Origin: Naganishia liquefaciens
Taxonomy: Eukaryota; Basidiomycota; Tremellomycetes; Filobasidiales; Filobasidiaceae
Reading direction: 5' to 3'
Assembly: GCA_013423385.1 (NCBI GenBank)
Contig: BLZA01000040.1
Span: 124,001-188,000 of the forward strand
Length of the DNA: 64,000 nucleotides
In this document: positions 23,636-35,215 of the stretch, in pieces
Layout: every line of letters starts with the position of its first letter
Numbering within the stretch: the stretch's first letter is position 1
Made by a program: the position numbers and the translations under genes
Notes under the pieces: generated by a model
Told to the model about the DNA's origin: nothing
Seen by the model: only the letters and a program-made list of their open reading frames with translations
Database searches by the model: none

Positions 23636-25520
23636 ATGACTCCCACATCACAGCCCAACAATGGACTTCCCGCCGGAAATCCCACTCTGCCGCCCAATCC
23701 GTACGGTTTACAACCGCCAAATCCCCAGATGATGCAGTACTCATATCTGCAAATGCAAATGGCCATGCAACAGCAGATGATGCAGTCTCGAGCATACGGT
23801 TACGGCGCGCAGTTCAATCCCCAAATGTTGATGCGTCAAAGCCTGTTTCAACCAGTCAACTACCAATCAACGCAAAACGAGCAGGGATACACGTATTCAT
23901 CAAGCTATCTGGAGCAGCAGCAACAACAACAGCAACAGTACCTTCCCCAGTCCAACGTCACAGCTTCGACTAGTGCCAATCCGCCTACGGCTTCGAGAAC
24001 ATCTCTGCAAGATCAAGTGACCCGTCCCATCAAGAAACCTCGCGTTCAGAATGGGCCAGCGAATTCAAATAACGTCAACGGTGGAGCGTGGAGGAACTGC
24101 GTTCAGGACGGGTGCGCTTTCGTTGGCCCGGAGAAAGATGTGGCTCTGCATGAGCAGGATAGACATCTGATCTACAAGACGCGCCATATCGAGCGGAGTG
24201 AAGAGGAAGAGGCTGCTGTAAAGAAAGCTGGGTAGGTCGAGCGCTCGAGTGGTGACGGCGCGAACGCTCGATTGACTGATTTGATATCGCTTTACTGCCA
24301 TATAGACCAGCTCCGCCCATCCCTGGAACGTCCATTCGCCTCGAGACAGAAGAGGATATCGCCAAATGGATCGCTCAGCGTCGAGCAAGATGGCCTACAG
24401 CGGCTCGTGTAGAGGAAAAGGTATGCATTCGAGCCATCAACTTCACGGCAGTCACATGTCTTAGACTATGTCCCACGGTACACATAGGAAAAAGAGCGTC
24501 AAGAAAAGGTTGCTCGTGGCGAGATCGACCCCAACGCTGCCGGTAGAGGCCGCCGTGGTAGAGGACGAGGCGGGACAAGGGGAGGGCGGGGTCGAGGTGG
24601 CTTTGAAGCTGCGACAACGGTGCGAACACGCGATGCAGGGTATCAAAATCGCTCGCAGCCATCCGGCAAGGAGTCCTCGAAAGCGAAGAAGGAGCAGGGA
24701 TCCGAGTCGAGTAGTGGAAGCGATACCAGCGATAGTAGCGATAGCGAGACCGACGATGACAACGATGACCTGCAAGCGGACCCACAACCGAGTCATAACG
24801 AGAAAAATCCAACCTCCGTGCAAACAGCATCGACACCAACTGCAAGTCGGATATGCAAATTTTTCGCTAAAACGGGAAGGTGTCGAAACGGCAGGAAATG
24901 CCACTTTGTGCACGAGGTAAGACCGCCAATGAAGCTGCTAACTTGTCCACTGACTGCGGTCTCCATCACCAATGCAGCGGCAACGACAAGATACGAAACC
25001 TGCGCGAAAGCAACCTCCCTCCACCTTGGAACTGAATACGACAAGTAATCGCCCGTCCCTCCTCGCTGCTGTGAGTGCCACCTCGCGCTTCCGTTTCACC
25101 AAATATCCGACTGATTTAGAAACTCGTTAGCTGCTGGAAAACCCCATCAACCAGACTTTGTCCAGCCTGTCTCAAGCGATCGACTTTCTCGTCGAGAATG
25201 ATTTCCTGGACGGCGTCGAGCTGATTCCAGGCGAATGCGAGGAAGCGACCGCGCATAATGCTTCGCAGACGGAAAATCTGGTGCAGGTACTGAATACAGA
25301 CCAGAAGCCGATGTCAACTTCCGTTTCTGTCATGGAGCCGACAGCCGGAGTGATGGGGGTTCAGGACGCTCCAGATGAGCCGACAGCCGGAGTGGTGGGG
25401 ATTCAGGACGCTCCAGATGAGCCCTCAGATGAGGAGGAAATTTTGGATCGCCACAAGGTGGATGCAAGTGAAAGAGATGGGCCGTCCCGCGAGGAAGACT
25501 TGCCACTTGTATCATCATAG
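23636..25520 (+). CDS. NUFIP1/Rsa1-like box C/D snoRNP assembly protein with a CCCH finger
   Basis: Exons 23636-24231, 24306-24420, 24488-24916, 24978-25070, 25131-25520; 540 aa. A Gln/Met/Pro-rich N terminus with a poly-Gln run (residues about 93-101) is followed by a C2H2-like finger (WRNCVQDGCAFVG ... HEQDRHLIY). Next comes the NUFIP1 conserved motif spread over exons 2-3: IPGTSIRLETEEDIAKWIAQ then RRARWPT. An RG-rich patch (GRGRRGRGRGG) and an acidic Ser/Asp run lead to a CCCH finger, CKFFAKTGRCRNGRKCHFVH. In animals and yeast NUFIP1/Rsa1 bridges snoRNP core proteins to the R2TP chaperone during box C/D snoRNP assembly in the nucleus. The PEP-like block matches well; the CCCH finger and RG repeats suggest RNA contact. 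A 42-nt tandem duplication lies near the C terminus. Confidence 0.85.
25335..25418 (+). repeat. Two tandem copies of a 42-nt unit inside the NUFIP1-like gene
   Basis: The unit encodes EPTAGVMGVQDAPD, then EPTAGVVGIQDAPD. The copies differ at three or fewer sites, so the duplication is recent, and it keeps the frame. Confidence 0.9.
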
Positions 25521-26634
25521 TCCCGTGCGCGGCGATATAGACATCCGTCAGCGTCCATGGCAGCAGCATTATCATATCCAAATAAATGCATCAGACTGGT
25601 ACTTTTACGCGAAGTACAGCAATTTGTGTTGCATTGCAGTGAGCGTAATGGTGTCAACAGGATGGGATGTTCTCTCGCAAGCGCAGGTTTTCTTGATGGA
25701 TCGTTTTTGGGGTGACGATTCAGTCAACAGATGCGGTATCTTGTGAGTGACCTGTACGACATGCATAAACAATGGAATTGAGCTACTTGTTGGCTGTGTT
25801 TACCATAATTGTCGACACAGGTTCAACCACTCGAATGCCGAAAAGAACAGCGTCGAAAAGGCTGCCGTCGTGACGGTGGTCAGGTAAACCAGTGTCATTT
25901 ACCCCCTCCGACACCAGCGCTGAAGGTTGCGAAATGCCTGTGCCAGCTCGAGACCGAGGCTCAGCTCGAGAAGGATTCTGATGGTCGCAGGGGAAAATTT
26001 CAGCTGAAAGCCGAGTCGCTACTTGAAGACCCGCATTTCACCGAGAGCTCGACGGAAAAGTACGTTCGCTCATGGGCTTTAATGATCATCGCGCGCGCAC
26101 GCGCTGAGCGCCAGCAGCCGGCTTTGGAGCCCGCTAGGACCGGCTGAACCGATTCGGCGTACATCGGTTTCTTTGGAGTTTACTCATCGCCGCGTCTGCT
26201 CCGGACTTTGTTTGCAGTGGAGCAAGGGCGGTCCGATTCGATCACCCTTCTCCGTGCCACATCCATTTTGTCGAGGGAGACCGGCCCAGCTGCCGGTGGG
26301 TGCACGTGAGGCCAAGGTCGAGTACTAGTACAGCGTGGAAGGTCACATGCCTGGCTGCCTGCACGCGGAGAGGAGATGCACGGCGAAGAGCGGCCAGTGG
26401 GAAAGGGCGGATGCAGAAAAATGGGTCGAGGCGATAAGATCACTGCACCGCGTCCATTCAGCCGGCTCTTTGTTGTCTTTGTCGTCCGAGTCCAAGAGCT
26501 TCTGAAGCTCTCTCTTTTTTTTCCTTTTCTTTTCCAAGACTGCTTTCCGCCCGTCCGATCTTGGTCTCTCGAGTCACAACCATATGGCCTCCCCGTCGAT
26601 ATAGCCCTGTCCTCCACCCCACCATCAGCCCAGC
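25521..26634. other. Intergenic region upstream of the arrestin-like gene
   Basis: About 1.1 kb without a supported gene. A pyrimidine-rich block at about 26509-26540 (CTCTC followed by T- and C-runs) lies 100 bases before the next start codon and looks like the CT-tract common near transcription starts in basidiomycete promoters. Confidence 0.5.
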
Positions 26635-28801
26635 ATGAACATGATCGGCGGTCTCCACGGGTTCGACCAAGGTCCCCCGTCTCCGGGCCTCTCCTCGCAC
26701 GGCCTCCCGCCCATTCCGTATCGTCGCGGATCGGCCGACAATCTCAGCTCGCTCGATTCGCGCGGGAGATCGCGCTCGCCCGGAGGTCATGTCTCGAGTA
26801 AAGGAGCGTTGATCATCCATATTCCGAGTTATGTCATTCTCGTGCGTCCGCCGGGCGTCGGCGATACGTTGGCTCCGAGGGAGGATACAGTACTCGATGG
26901 GCAGTTGGAGGTGATTATGGAGAAGCCACGGATGGCCAAGAGCATCAGGGTTTCTGTCGAGGCGACATGTCGACTGCAATTGCCGGGCGAGACGACGTGG
27001 CAGGAGGCGACATTGTGGGAGCGAAGCGTCGAGATCGCCGGGAACAATCCGGACGGCACACCGGGGATCAAGCTTGAAAAGGGGTCCCAGCGATTCGAGT
27101 TTCACTTGATTGTGCCTTCGACATCAGCAACATACGACCGTCATCCTCAAGCACGACTTACGCACAACCTGAAAGCCGTGGTCGAGGGAGTCCACGAGAG
27201 ACCCGCGCATTCACCGTTTGCCCTCTTTGGCGGGATCGGCAAGGGAAAGGGAAAGGAAAAGGCCAGGGGACGCTCTCGACCTGGAAGTCGTGCGACATCC
27301 CCGTCTGGAGGCCAAAGGACGCCGAGCTCCAGTGCACGACCGATGGGCCTGCGTTCGCATACGGCCAGTATAGATCGTCATCTCAACGCCCTCGGCCACG
27401 CCCATGCATCGCCGCCATCGAGTAATCGCGATACGCCGCCTCCGACGCCGTTCGGCTATTCGCACGACAACAGCGGATCATATACAACCCTTTCCAACTT
27501 GAATCCGAGCTATACACCTTCGTATTCGATTCCGGAACACGCAGATTACGTCTCGGTGCCCATGTCGCGCGATAGCAGCGTCGCGCCCGTGGAGGATGAC
27601 TCGGAAATCAAGCCATTACGAGGTCATCTCAGCACTGAACGGCATCTGATCGTCGCGGCAAATCCGTTCGAGGCCAATACGCCGAATAATCTGTCGATCG
27701 TCAAGACGGGTCATCTTGCCGGGGTTGGGGATTGGAAACTGTCATTGCAGAGCGATGAGGTTAGTCAACTCTCTTCACATTCGGTGCTCTAGCTGATCGC
27801 TTGCCATGTTCAGTTCTCTGTCGGCAGCTGGGTCGCGCTCAAGCTTCGCTTCATATCCCCCTCACCCAAAGCCACCATCTTTGCCGTTCGCCTGCTCCTT
27901 TCTCAAACCTACTCGCTTCGATCACTCGAAGACCCAGAGGCGCCGCTCATCACCTGTCCCAAACGGAATTTCCTGATCTGCACCGAAGGCAGTATCCCGC
28001 ATGAGAAGCGGCCGACAAAGGATGCACCGGCCGTCTGGCGAGGCAGTGCCGTGGGCAAGCTGGGTGAAATTTCGCAGGCGCAATTGGAGGGCCTGGTGGA
28101 GAGTGACTTTAAAGTTAGCAGCGGAATTAAGCGGTTGCCGGACGATACCAAGGCCAGGCCGTCGACGTATGAAGGGCAAGTCGACAGCATTTGATTCACG
28201 TTTCTCGTAATGAAAAAAATGCTGACTTTTTGCCTAATTGTAGAACCGAAACGCCGGTAAAGGTCGCACACGAGTTCGTCTTGCAGGTATTCTTCTCCGT
28301 TGATGGGGAAGACTTGGCCGGAAACCAGTTGAATGACGGTGACGCTTCGGGTGTGATGCGGATGCTCGTTCTTCCGATACCAGTCATGATGCCATCTGTA
28401 AGTCGTTGATTCGCGCAACAAGAGGATGTAACCAACCTGTTGCCGTCTCAGTGCTGTTGCACATTTGAACGTATAGCGTTGCCGGAATGTAAGTACATCA
28501 ATTGACGAGCGCCCTAAGCGTTGTCTAACACTGCTTCACAGACTCCGAAACCGACGCTCACGCCGAACCGATAACGGGCAGCGGCGCTCTTTGTGCTTGC
28601 GGTTATACCCTCGATCAACTCGCTGCACGAGCAGGCGAAAACGAGGACGACGAGGTGGACCGTGTCGACGTCGACAGTCTGTCTTTGGATCCCCGGGGTA
28701 GAAGACGGTTGCGAGAGGCCGATCGTCACAAGGCGCAATTCGAAAGATCAGCCTCGACGAGCGTAGCGAGTAACGGTGCCAGCTCGAGCCAGGGCCGGTA
28801 G
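26635..28801 (+). CDS. Arrestin-like (alpha-arrestin/ART family) protein
   Basis: Exons 26635-27759, 27814-28175, 28244-28397, 28453-28489, 28542-28801; 645 aa. The arrestin N-domain begins near residue 57 (ALIIHIPSYVILVRPPGVGD) with strand features VLDGQLEVIMEKP and a long Ser/Pro/Arg-rich insertion; a C-domain-like part follows (FSVGSWVALKLRFISPS, HEFVLQVFFSVDGED). The tail carries a cysteine-rich CACGYTLDQLAARAG and an acidic Asp-rich segment. Yeast arrestin-related proteins recruit the Rsp5 ubiquitin ligase to plasma-membrane transporters; I do not see a clear PPxY motif in what I checked, so adaptor function is inferred from the fold only. Intron 2 must use a GC donor (GCAAGT at 28176) to join EG to TETPVKV. 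The fold call is moderate to good. Confidence 0.75.
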
Positions 28802-29305
28802 GCGTCACCGCTCGGCGAATTCAGCAACTTCGACTGTCCTTTTTGAAGCCATATGCTCCTCAGATTCTACAACATTCTTCGATACATCAGCAAACTTTTC
28901 GCATCAAACTACTGAGATTCCTTTATAAATTCCTATCTTGCAATGTCATCATAGACTTAGTGGACAATAGATATTCAGCTTGTTAAGATTATCATATCAT
29001 CGCTCGCCAATACAAAGACAAGCGGCGGCAATCCTCGGGAATTGCCATCGGCTTCCTAACGTTTTAGGGCTTGCAGAGCCATTTCCGGTTCTGCATGTAG
29101 GCATGTCCCGGGAAGTTACCAAGACTCTGTAGCAGCAAATATACGCCGAGAAGATGATCCGTGTGCACAGTCAGCACGGGATGAGACACGAGCATCGAAT
29201 GTAACAAAGTCAATCAAGATGAACAGCATGGATTAACCTAGCGCCTTCGACATCGTTACATTCAATTTCGCAGCTTGACTGCCTTCATATTATAGAATTG
29301 TCCGT
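28802..29305. other. Intergenic region, arrestin-like and fasciclin genes (convergent)
   Basis: 504 bases, AT-rich, between two 3' ends. No coding or structural feature recognised. Confidence 0.5.
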
Positions 29306-30925
29306 CTATACAAGGGTGGCACCAGCGAAGATACCGGCGAAGATGGCCACAGCCGATCCGATGGTTCCGAATGACAAGGGAACGGAAGACATCGCGCCCG
29401 AAGCGGGGGCCGAGGTAGCTCCCGAGGCGGCACCAGTGGCAGAGCCCATGGTGCTCGTGGGACCGACAACACCACCACCGTTTCCTGCAGCAGATGAGGT
29501 CTGTGTAGCCTCGGCGGCGTAGCTAGAAGCAGCGGACTCAGCGGCTTGAGTGTTGCTGGCAGGGTTGGCGAGGACTCGGTCAATGACGTGGACGACACCG
29601 TTGGCGATGGGGATGTCGGCGGCAACAATCATGGCGGTGGTGTTACCCGACATGACGTAAGCTCCCGAGGAGTTGCTCATGAAGGTGAATGCCTCACCAC
29701 CGGCCGAGGTGTAGTTGGAGGCGGTGAGGAGGGTGGAGTAAACAACGGTACCGTTGATGACCTGTAGGAGCAGAACGTCAGCACGCTGCACAGGTATCCT
29801 GGCTGGCGGAATCACTCACGTGGTTGGCCAAAACACTTTGAATCTGAGTAGTGTTGAGCGTGCCAAGCAACTCTCCGGCGGCAGACAGGGCGGCATCGTT
29901 GGGGGCGAAGACAGTGATACCCCGTGCCATCCTACAGAAGCACGAGCCGGTAAGCGTGAGGTCTTGTTTGGTTACTGCAGGTTCCACTTACTCGAGAGGC
30001 TCAAGGAGACCAGCCTGGCTGATGACACCGGCCAACGAGGGAAGCTGAGCGGTAGCGACTTCGGACAAGGTTTGCGGCAAAGACAAGACCTGCATAGCGA
30101 GAATGTGAGCAAAGCCCTCTGTCAATATGTTCAATCACTTACCGAGTAGATAGGGTAGATCATGAAGTTGGCGGCGGAGACGGGTTGTCCGGCACCGTAG
30201 ACGGTTTCGTTGTTTTGGTAGGGGAAAGCAGTCTGGTTGCCACCGTCGGTGCCGTTGGTCAAGCTGAAGACAACGGGCTGAGATCTGTGATGAGCAATTG
30301 AGGAACAAGTCAGTCAATGCTTCTTCTAGTCGGCCGCTCAACACGTACCGGTTTCCGGGCAACATGCCGTTGTTGTACAATGAGCGGACAACGGAGTGGG
30401 CGGGTGCACGAGCGATCTGGGAAGGCATGACCGAAGCGTTCAAGACGTGGTATCTGAACAGATGCGATAAGCCATGGATACGTCGCCCTTTATGCAAAGA
30501 TACTCACGACAGGATGTCAGCCAGGAGGGTAGCGTTGCTGGAGACCTCCTCGGGGACTCCTGCAAAGGCCTGTTTCACGTTGCTTCAGTTTTCTTGTTGG
30601 CAAAACCGCCATTCGTTCTAAACTCACATCGTTGATAGGAGCGAACAAGGTCTTGTTGGATCCAGGCAAGGAAGCGAGGAACGCGGCACCGTTCGTGGTG
30701 TTGGCGACGGACTGGGCAGCACCAGCGAGCGAGGTCAGGTTGGCGGCACTGCAATGAAGAGAGAAGCGCGCGTGAATTGGCGTTCCAGAATATCGGGAGC
30801 AGCTTTCGTTCCACTCACTTGAGGGCTTCAATGACGGCGCCGATGTAGGTCGCATTGATTTCCTGACCGTACGCTCCGAGGGAAGCCGTGGCGACAAGGG
30901 TGGCTGCGAGGGTGCTGAGACGCAT
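29306..30925 (-). CDS. Fasciclin (FAS1)-domain surface protein, probably GPI-anchored
   Basis: Exons on the minus strand: 30925-30819, 30748-30628, 30569-30508, 30453-30349, 30284-30143, 30089-29992, 29931-29820, 29761-29306; 400 aa. The N terminus is a classic signal peptide (MRLSTLAATLVATASLGAYG). Two FAS1 domains follow: the first has KTLFAPINDAF and YHVLNAS, the second has GITVFAPNDAAL and ANHVINGTVVYSTLL, both being the conserved H1 and H2 boxes of fasciclins. Many Asn-X-Ser/Thr sites and a Ser/Ala/Thr-rich stalk precede a hydrophobic C-terminal segment (AVAIFAGIFAGATLV), as in GPI-anchored proteins. Such proteins sit in the cell wall or plasma membrane and act in adhesion. A TATATAA lies about 100 bases upstream of the start. 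Short exons are all needed to keep the FAS1 frame. Confidence 0.93.
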
Positions 30926-31023
30926 TTCTGAAACTTTTCTAATGTACTCGGTAAGATGATTTCGTCGAGAATCTCTGAAGGCACTCGGCCAGTAACGGGG
31001 CAAAGTACAAGATTCAACATCCG

Positions 31024-31030
31024 TTATATA
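31024..31030 (-). promoter_or_regulatory. TATA box of the fasciclin gene
   Basis: TATATAA on the minus strand, 99 bases before the ATG at 30925. Spacing is right for a fungal TATA promoter of an inducible or abundant surface protein. Confidence 0.5.
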
Positions 31031-31883
31031 TGTTGTACGCATGCATGGCTGCATCGATCGTGGAAATCACAACGGACGAGCCCAGAGGAGAAAGGAAGCC
31101 TGCATGGCTCAAACGCCCAAAGGCACCACTGCCGGCACAACTTTGGCGGGTCATTGAAGGGAAACCCGCCAGGAAGCTGGGGAAACTGAGCCCCGCGAGG
31201 GGCTAGCTCGCGGCCATGACTGTACTTTTCAGATCGAGGATTTCGTCTTTTCGATCATATGCAGAGACACCAAGACATTCGCCATGCGAGCGAAGCCTCC
31301 GGTGGAGGAGGCGAGGAGCAGCGAGAGGGATTTGCGTTTGTACCGCTCAGCAACCCGGCAGCAGTAACTGCGGTACGATCGAACGCGCAGTCTCCGCAGT
31401 CGTCCTGCGCCAAGAGGTATAGCAGCTGGTATAGCGGAGAGATTTCACGATTTTATTACCGCAACAAGACTGTAACCCATCTGAATGGTCCGATCGCTGC
31501 TTACTAAGCTATTTGCTACACCTATCTGACGTTGTCTGTTTATCCAGAGGATCGGACAGATGTCCTTCTCTTCAATCAGTTTCTGGATGGCTACAAGCCT
31601 CACAGTTCATTAAACCTATAGAGCCCAGAAAACTCGAAAGTGAAAGCCCATGCAAAGGAATACGTTTCAGGATTGTAGAATTGAACGGAGTAAACTCGGT
31701 ACACGCTGTAGTAAAACCAGAAACCTTTCACGAGTCGTTTCGTCGTCGGCAATACAGTTTCGATGCAAAGGGAACAACTGATCCAAACACTGGGGTGATC
31801 TAGCTGGTGATCTCGCTACCGGCGCATTCCTTGCAAGCTGTTCTAAAGGAAGCGATGCACAGAAATTTCGAGTGCTTCAGAGA

Positions 31884-31907
31884 AGCTTCGTAAACAGCTT
31901 CGTAAAC
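31884..31907. repeat. 12-bp perfect tandem duplication
   Basis: AGCTTCGTAAAC occurs twice back to back in the intergenic region. Function unknown; possibly replication slippage. Confidence 0.9.
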
Positions 31908-32885
31908 CATTACAGAAGAAGGAAATTACTGTGGCTTGCAAAGGCGGTATCGCGGCGTCGAGTACGTCAGAGGCTGAGAGCTAGCAAGTAGCAAGTTGAA
32001 GACCTTTCGTGAGTCTGTATGTTGGACAATGAAGCTAGCAAATAATAAGGTCAGATTTTGCGCTGCTGTAACTGTAAAGGACCTTCCTGCTTGCTGTGGG
32101 CAGTTGAAGCTGCAGCTTGACTAGCTAGTCGACTGAGCAAACAACTAATAATCAGAAAGCCTCGAATATGGTGTTTGAGCATCGGGATGTCGAAAAAGTC
32201 TTTCACAACTCATTAAAATGAAAGGCTGTGTACGGCGATGATGAAAGGCCGAATCCCCGACTGCGGAGATGGTGAGCCATATGATCTTGACACAGCATGC
32301 CAAGCATTGTGCCGTCCCATTAAGCAACGCCAAACGGACTTTGCGAACACATGGCTCGGTGACGTCATTAGCTATCTCTCCTTGACTGAGTGACCCTGAA
32401 GCAAAGCTACGGTCAAGCTATTGCAAAGACTCGACGGTCTGTTAAACCAGTCTCGACCCTGTCCTGCTATCCATCCTGCCGGCCAGGTCGAGACGACAGC
32501 GGCCATTCGTATATTGAACAGTGTTTGAGACTTACCAACATGCGATCTGGCGATCTGCGGCGTCATTTGTACATGTTTCAGGTTCGGAATTAGGGAAGAT
32601 CGAGACCCGGTCCAACGCGGGATAAGCTCGGGCGCGGTTCCGGGAGCCGCATGCTGCTGGAAAGAATCTGGCGAGCTGCCTGCTAAGGTAATACACTTCT
32701 AGCTGTCATTGTCCAACTCGCTCGAGTGTATTACGTAAGTCTCTTTTCGCGCACTTTGGCCCATTTCGGATGACGCCTTTGTGATCGAAGCTACTCTGAA
32801 ACATGAATTCACCTCTGATAGCCGGAGGTTGTCATGATGATTTGTTTGCAAATTTGTCCAACAACTATCGCCTTCGTGACGTCCC

Positions 32886-34767
32886 ATGTTTCGCAAAGCT
32901 TTGAGTGGAAGGGCAGTCCAGGGCCATGCGCAAGTCGGTCTGTTGTCTCAGCACGGCTTTCATCCGACCCAGCGCATAGCGACCTCGGTTGCAAGCCCCA
33001 TTGTCCCATATCAGTATGCTCAGACATGGCGTTGCGCATCATCGAGCGCCAAATCACTAGCATCCATTCAAGCGGGATCGGGCACAAGACACAATACCTC
33101 TATACCCAAACATTCCCAACTCGGCAAGCGAACATCTTCCGGCACGGGAGCGGCAAGTTCATCCGCCGCGCAAGCGGATCCCACTCGGAATGCAACACCC
33201 AAGTCGACGAAAAGACGACAAGTGATAGCCTCGCAAGATCTCCGGTCGAACCCTCCTCCGACGCGAGGTCCGCTGCTCCAATGCATCGCATACTCTACGG
33301 CTGAAAAGTATGATCTCGACAAGCTTGCGGTGCAGTTACGTGGTCTGGATGTCAAGTGGTCAACGGTACTCGAGGAGGCATCAAATACAGGCGCTCTCGG
33401 CGTTCCAGGCATATCCGCGAGCGCGGATCAGGCCATCGTCATTTCTGATTGGAATACCACTAATGTTCTGGAAGACAACACCTATGAAGAAAGGGACCAA
33501 TTCGGACTCGCCTCGGACCTCTTGACGGCCGAAGAGAATGGTTACGAGTCCAACACTACCGCACATCGTCATCGAGCGCTGGCTTCCTTCGACCAAGGCC
33601 AGAACGGAGAAATTTGGGTGTTCCGAAACGGAAGCTTTGTGACGTGGGGACTGACGCCCGCGGAGGGTCGACGATTCTTGCGCGAGGTGATCCGGAATCC
33701 CGCAACGATAGTGGAGGTGGGAACATTAAATTTCGGGCGTGTACAAACCGAGGAAGTCGACTTTGTAGTGGATCCGACAGAGTCAGTATCAAACAATGCG
33801 TTTTGTGTCGGCAGAGCTGACATGGATTTCCACAGAGAGACTCGGATCAAAGGCAACCTTATTCTTCTCGGCCGAGCACCCGAACTTCAGACATTTACGC
33901 CGTCGCCCACCTACGCCGCACTGCTCACCCGATACACCTTGTCGCTCTCCCTCGCTCGGTCGTCCGCCCTCTCAGCTGTCGAAGCCAAACTCGATGCGCA
34001 CCTAGCGAGTGTGAGCAAGGTACCGCATATGCTCGAGGTCTGGGGCAGGCAGCCGCTCGGAAGGAAGGAAGTCATTCGGAAGATTGGAGAGTTGATGGTA
34101 TTGCGAGAGGCTGTAAACTTCCGAGGAGGTGGTTTGGAAGACACACCTGAGGTATGTGTAGCCGGAGCGAAAGCGATAAGACGACGTAATGACTAGTATC
34201 TTCAGATATATTGGTCCGAGCCGCAACTCGAAGGTGAGCCTCGCATATTGCTTGCGACTGATAGGCTCTGACGTGCACTCCATGTAGAATACTTTGACAC
34301 CATCTCTCGAGAATTCGAAATGAAGGAGCGTATAGACACCATCAATCAGAAAATAGATTACGCCAGCGAAGTACAGAGTACGCTTCGAGCCCTTCTGACA
34401 GAGGTCGGTGCTTGATTCGGCTTGGTTCCATCCATCACTGATTTGGCTGCCGATGCTATAGGCTTCAGGACACCGTATGGAATTGATCATTATTGTGCTC
34501 ATCGCCGTCGAGGTGGTTTTTGTAAGTCGCCTGCCGTACGGATAGCGGCATTCATTTACACAATCTTTCTTGGCATAGCTCCTCCTCAGAGAAGGTCACG
34601 AATTATCGCACAAGATTGGAGATTTATTGCAGTCACTGCTGACGCCCATCAAGGCTGTCGACGGGACGTCTAACATGCAGGAGGAGGGGGCAGCAGAGGA
34701 GTTGAGGAAGAGCGAAGTCGAGGCGCCGGTCTTGGGCGGTTCCTCGCGCGAATCAAGGCTAGTATAG
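32886..34767 (+). CDS. MRX10: Mitochondrial DUF155 protein of the MRX10/RMND1 family
   Basis: Exons 32886-33781, 33836-34151, 34206-34233, 34288-34403, 34462-34521, 34579-34767; 534 aa. The family (yeast Mrx10, human RMND1) is anchored in the mitochondrial inner membrane and supports mitochondrial translation. The N terminus (MFRKALSGRAVQGHAQVGLL) is Arg-rich and acid-free, as a presequence should be. The DUF155 core follows: WVFRNGSFVTWGLT, GRRFLREVI, EEVDFV, IKGNLILLG and the LARSSALSAVEAKLD helix. A coiled region (FEMKERIDTINQKIDYASEVQSTLR in part) leads to a C-terminal membrane helix (MELIIIVLIAVEVVF), as in RMD1-type proteins. Intron 1 (33782-33835) is 54 nt and open in frame; I splice it because it interrupts the core between DPTE and ETRIKGN. 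Confidence 0.88.
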
Positions 34768-35215
34768 AATTCATAGATGCATAGCGGAGGATTCCGCCTT
34801 GTAACGCCCCATGTATCGATACACGTCTTCAGCCCACGCACTCCGACCGATGCAGATAGCCATCCCTGCTAGCACATCATACCGCCGCTAAACGCCGACT
34901 CGCACAGAATGCGACAATAGCTCGAACACGCAAAAGCGCCTAGGCTTTCTTCCACGCGCGCTTGCTTGATGACGTGCATTCCGACGCCCGAGCGAGTCCC
35001 GCAGGTCACCTTTCGTGCGGTGCTATCTCCTGTCGTGCTTTGCATCAAAAGTCACGGCAAAAGGCTTCCTGTTTCCACTTCGAAACATTGTTCATTCCTG
35101 CAATCGAGACTCCTCAGTGAACCTATCATTCACGACCAGGCTCGACTTGACGTTCGGCACAACCGTTATCAGCGAATCCGCATACAGCACTCTCCCGTTA
35201 TCAGCTATCACCACC
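34768..35215. other. Intergenic region, MRX10 to 6-phosphogluconolactonase
   Basis: 448 bases between a stop and the next start on the same strand. The frame of the downstream gene stays open for about 200 bases upstream, but the chosen ATG at 35216 has a good context (CACCATGCC). Nothing else recognised. Confidence 0.4.

Larger units (their letters stand above)
30926..32885. other. Long divergent intergenic region, fasciclin and MRX10 genes
   Basis: Nearly 2 kb, AT-rich, between two start codons, with no supported gene. It contains a TATA box for the fasciclin gene (31024-31030), an inverted repeat GGCGGGT/ACCCGCC at 31145-31151 and 31164-31170, a stem CCGCGAG/CTCGCGG at 31193-31199 and 31207-31213, and a 12-bp tandem duplication at 31884-31907. 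A large upstream region suits a surface-protein gene with complex regulation; this is inference. Confidence 0.5.
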
